Part shown: positions 13,744-15,673 of the stretch, piece by piece
Numbering within the stretch: the stretch's first letter is position 1
Layout: each line of letters starts with the position of its first letter
NCBI GenBank assembly: GCA_029784825.1
Contig: JAFMAU010000043.1
Location: 1-15,673 of the forward strand
Direction of reading: 5' to 3'
DNA length: 15,673 bases
From: Nitrososphaerota archaeon
GTDB lineage: Archaea > Thermoproteota > Nitrososphaeria > Nitrososphaerales > UBA183
Translations under genes and position numbers: made by a program
Notes under the pieces: generated by a model
Told to the model about the DNA's origin: nothing
The model's database searches: none
The model's input: only the letters and a program-made list of their open reading frames with translations

Positions 13744-15673
13744 ATGTCGATGGAACAGGCCCTCAAGACAATAGGCGGCATCGACTTCGCAGTCTTCTCT
13801 CCCAACGAGGTGAGGCGCTATTCGGTCGCCGAGATCACGCAACCGGAGACCTACGACGAAGACGGCATGCCGGTCCAGGGAGGCCTGATGGACAGCAGGC
13901 TGGGAACGCTCGAGCCCGGGCAGAAGTGCGGCACGTGCGGGAGCACCGCGGGCAGATGCCCCGGGCACTTCGGTCACATCGAGCTGGCGGAGCCGGTGCT
14001 CCACATCGCCTTCGTCGACGAGATCAACATCCTGATTCAGACCACCTGCAGGACGTGCGGAAGGCTCCTCCTCGCGCCCGAGGAGCTCGACGCCTACAGA
14101 GCCAGGCTGGCCGGCAGGACTGACTTCACCCCGGCGATCGTAGAGACTGTGGCCAAGGAGATAGTCACAAAGGCGAAGAAGGTGAAGCTCTGCCCGCACT
14201 GCGGCAAGCAGCAGTTCCAGATCGAGTTCACAAAGCCCACGATCTTCCACGAGATCACCGAGGAGGGCGGTGCCACCAGGCTGCTACCTGTGGCAATCCG
14301 CGAGAGGCTTGAGAGGGTGACCAACGAGGACCTCGAGCTCCTAGGCTTCAACCCCAAGGCGGCCAGGCCGGAATGGTTCGTCCTCCAGGTGCTGCCCGTC
14401 CCGCCGCTGACCGTGAGACCCTCCATCACGCTAGAGTCGGGCATACGCTCCGAGGACGACCTGACCCACAAGGTCGTCGACATACTCAGGGTCAACCAGA
14501 GGGTGAGGGAGAGCAAGGAGTCGGGCACGCCCCACCTGATCGTCCAGGACCTGGTCGACCTGCTTCACTACCACGTGACCACCTACTTCGACAACGAGGT
14601 CTCAGGCATCCCCCAGGCGCACCACCGCTCGGGCAGGCCCCTGAAGACGCTCAGCCAGAGGCTGAAGGGGAAGGAGGGAAGGTTCAGAGGCTCGCTCTCC
14701 GGAAAGAGGGTGGACTTCTCCAGCAGGACGGTGATCAGCCCAGACCCCAACCTGGACATAGGCGAGGTCGGCGTTCCCTTCGAGGTCGCCAAGAAGCTGA
14801 CGATTCCCGAGAAGGTGTCCGCCTGGAACATCGAGACGCTCAAGCAGCTCGTCGTCAAGGGGCCGTTCGAGCACCCCGGAGCCAACTACGTGATCAGGCC
14901 CGACGGCGTGAAGATCAGGCTGGACTTTGCAAGCGACAGGAAGGCACTGGCGGACTCGCTGGCGCCCGGCTACATCGTCGAAAGACACCTGATGGACGGC
15001 GACGTCGTCCTCTTCAACAGGCAGCCCTCGCTGCACAGGATGTCTGTGATGGCGCACTTCGTGAGGGTCCTGCCCTACAGGACCTTCAGGCTGCATCCGT
15101 CGGTCTGCCCGCCCTACAACGCCGACTTTGACGGCGACGAGATGAACCTTCACGTCCCGCAGAGCGAGGAATCTAGGTCGGAGGCTCTCATGCTCATGAA
15201 GGTGCAGGACCAGATAATCACGCCCAGGTACGGCGGGCCCATCATCGGCGGGATCAGGGACTTCATCACCGGCGCCTTCCTGCTCACGACCGACGAGACC
15301 CTGCTCACCTCCGCGGAGTTCTCCAACCTCGCCCTCATAGGGGGCTACGAGGGAGACCTGCCCGAGCCGGCCGGCAAGGGGGCCTACACAGGCAAGCAGC
15401 TCTTCTCTCTCTTCCTCCCCAAGGGGATGAACTACGTTCTCACCTCCAAGTGGGCGAAGGCCTCCAAGACGGGCTCCACCAACGACGTGGTGGTCAAGGA
15501 CGGCCAGCTCATCTCCGGCGTGGTCGACAAGGCTGTGATCGGCGCCGAGGAGCCGGACAGCCTCCTCCACAGGATCGCAAAGGACTACGGCAACGAGGAG
15601 GCGAAGAACTTCCTCAACTCCATCCTGAAGGTCCTGAAGACATTCCTGACCAGGCGCGGCTTCACATACGGGT
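13744..15673 (+). CDS. rpoA1: DNA-directed RNA polymerase subunit Rpo1 N-terminal part (A'), 3' end outside the window
   Basis: The frame is open from ATG 13744 to the window edge, giving 643 codons of the largest subunit, which holds the catalytic magnesium. The clamp zinc site is Cys62-x2-Cys65-x6-Cys72-x2-His75 (CGTCGSTAGRCPGHFGH). A second site pairs CRTC (102-105) with CPHC (150-153). GKRVDFSSRTVISPDPNL and FNRQPSLHRMSVMAH lead to the catalytic loop NADFDGDEMN (459-468) with Asp461, 463 and 465. YGGPIIGGIRDFITGAFLLT follows. The subunit is split into A' and A'' in many archaea but is a single gene in some lineages, such as Thaumarchaeota; the window ends too early to tell. It follows rpo2 by 4 bases in the same operon. 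Confidence 0.97.
   Translation, partial: MSMEQALKTIGGIDFAVFSPNEVRRYSVAEITQPETYDEDGMPVQGGLMDSRLGTLEPGQKCGTCGSTAGRCPGHFGHIELAEPVLHIAFVDEINILIQTTCRTCGRLLLAPEELDAYRARLAGRTDFTPAIVETVAKEIVTKAKKVKLCPHCGKQQFQIEFTKPTIFHEITEEGGATRLLPVAIRERLERVTNEDLELLGFNPKAARPEWFVLQVLPVPPLTVRPSITLESGIRSEDDLTHKVVDILRVNQRVRESKESGTPHLIVQDLVDLLHYHVTTYFDNEVSGIPQAHHRSGRPLKTLSQRLKGKEGRFRGSLSGKRVDFSSRTVISPDPNLDIGEVGVPFEVAKKLTIPEKVSAWNIETLKQLVVKGPFEHPGANYVIRPDGVKIRLDFASDRKALADSLAPGYIVERHLMDGDVVLFNRQPSLHRMSVMAHFVRVLPYRTFRLHPSVCPPYNADFDGDEMNLHVPQSEESRSEALMLMKVQDQIITPRYGGPIIGGIRDFITGAFLLTTDETLLTSAEFSNLALIGGYEGDLPEPAGKGAYTGKQLFSLFLPKGMNYVLTSKWAKASKTGSTNDVVVKDGQLISGVVDKAVIGAEEPDSLLHRIAKDYGNEEAKNFLNSILKVLKTFLTRRGFTYG

Noticed and set aside
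12552..13805. A 417-codon open frame on the minus strand opposite rpo2 and the start of rpo1N
   Set aside because: It is antisense to invariant polymerase motifs and its residues look like a reverse translation of them. There is no independent support.
1..15673. CRISPR arrays, insertion sequences or prophage genes
   Set aside because: I saw no regularly spaced direct repeats, transposase motifs or terminal inverted repeats. The only mobile element I can support is the intein.

Overview
This window is archaeal, high-GC genomic DNA. The evidence is an RNA polymerase cluster in the archaeal order (Rpo5/H, an unsplit Rpo2/B, then Rpo1 N-terminal part), TATA-like boxes about 26-30 bases before most first genes, GGAGG/GGTG-type ribosome sites inside operons, and a class II tRNA-Leu. 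An unsplit B subunit fits Thermoproteota in the broad sense, including Nitrososphaeria and relatives, better than most Euryarchaeota. I cannot name a genus from the sequence.

Layout. On the minus strand, positions 1-2579 hold a tRNA-Leu(UAG) whose 3' end is cut by the window edge, a small unrecognised basic-tailed protein (168-467), and a DUF255/thioredoxin-like protein of the YyaL/SPATA20 family (501-2579) that probably starts at TTG. A divergent promoter region (2580-2771) separates these from a plus-strand run: a MarR-family regulator, a 14-helix MFS transporter of the DHA2 type, and aconitase. These three are packed with gaps of only 5 and 1 bases. A branched-chain aminotransferase with its own promoter follows. 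The rpo5-rpo2-rpo1N operon comes last and runs off the right edge.

The most striking element is a 523-residue intein inside aconitase (6246-7814). It has all the expected splicing blocks and two LAGLIDADG motifs with both catalytic aspartates. It sits exactly at one of the three cysteines that hold the [4Fe-4S] cluster, so the cysteine needed to complete splicing (C+1) becomes a cluster ligand in the mature enzyme. The preceding cluster cysteine is at extein position -3, the spacing used in known disulfide 'redox trap' designs. This raises the testable idea that aconitase maturation is redox-gated. On spot counts the insert is about 50% GC and its flanks about 65-70%, with different codon use, which indicates a later arrival.

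A second oddity is the rpo5 (rpoH) gene. Its conserved body is intact and overlaps rpo2 by ATGA, but its reading frame has no ATG, GTG or TTG upstream of the conserved core. Either an ATA start, a +1 frameshift from an overlapping ATG/GTG frame, or a one-base sequence error must be involved.

The genes combine central metabolism (aconitase, amino-acid transamination), a regulated efflux unit and core transcription. There is no gene-free stretch above 300 bases; the longest is the 192-base divergent promoter region.
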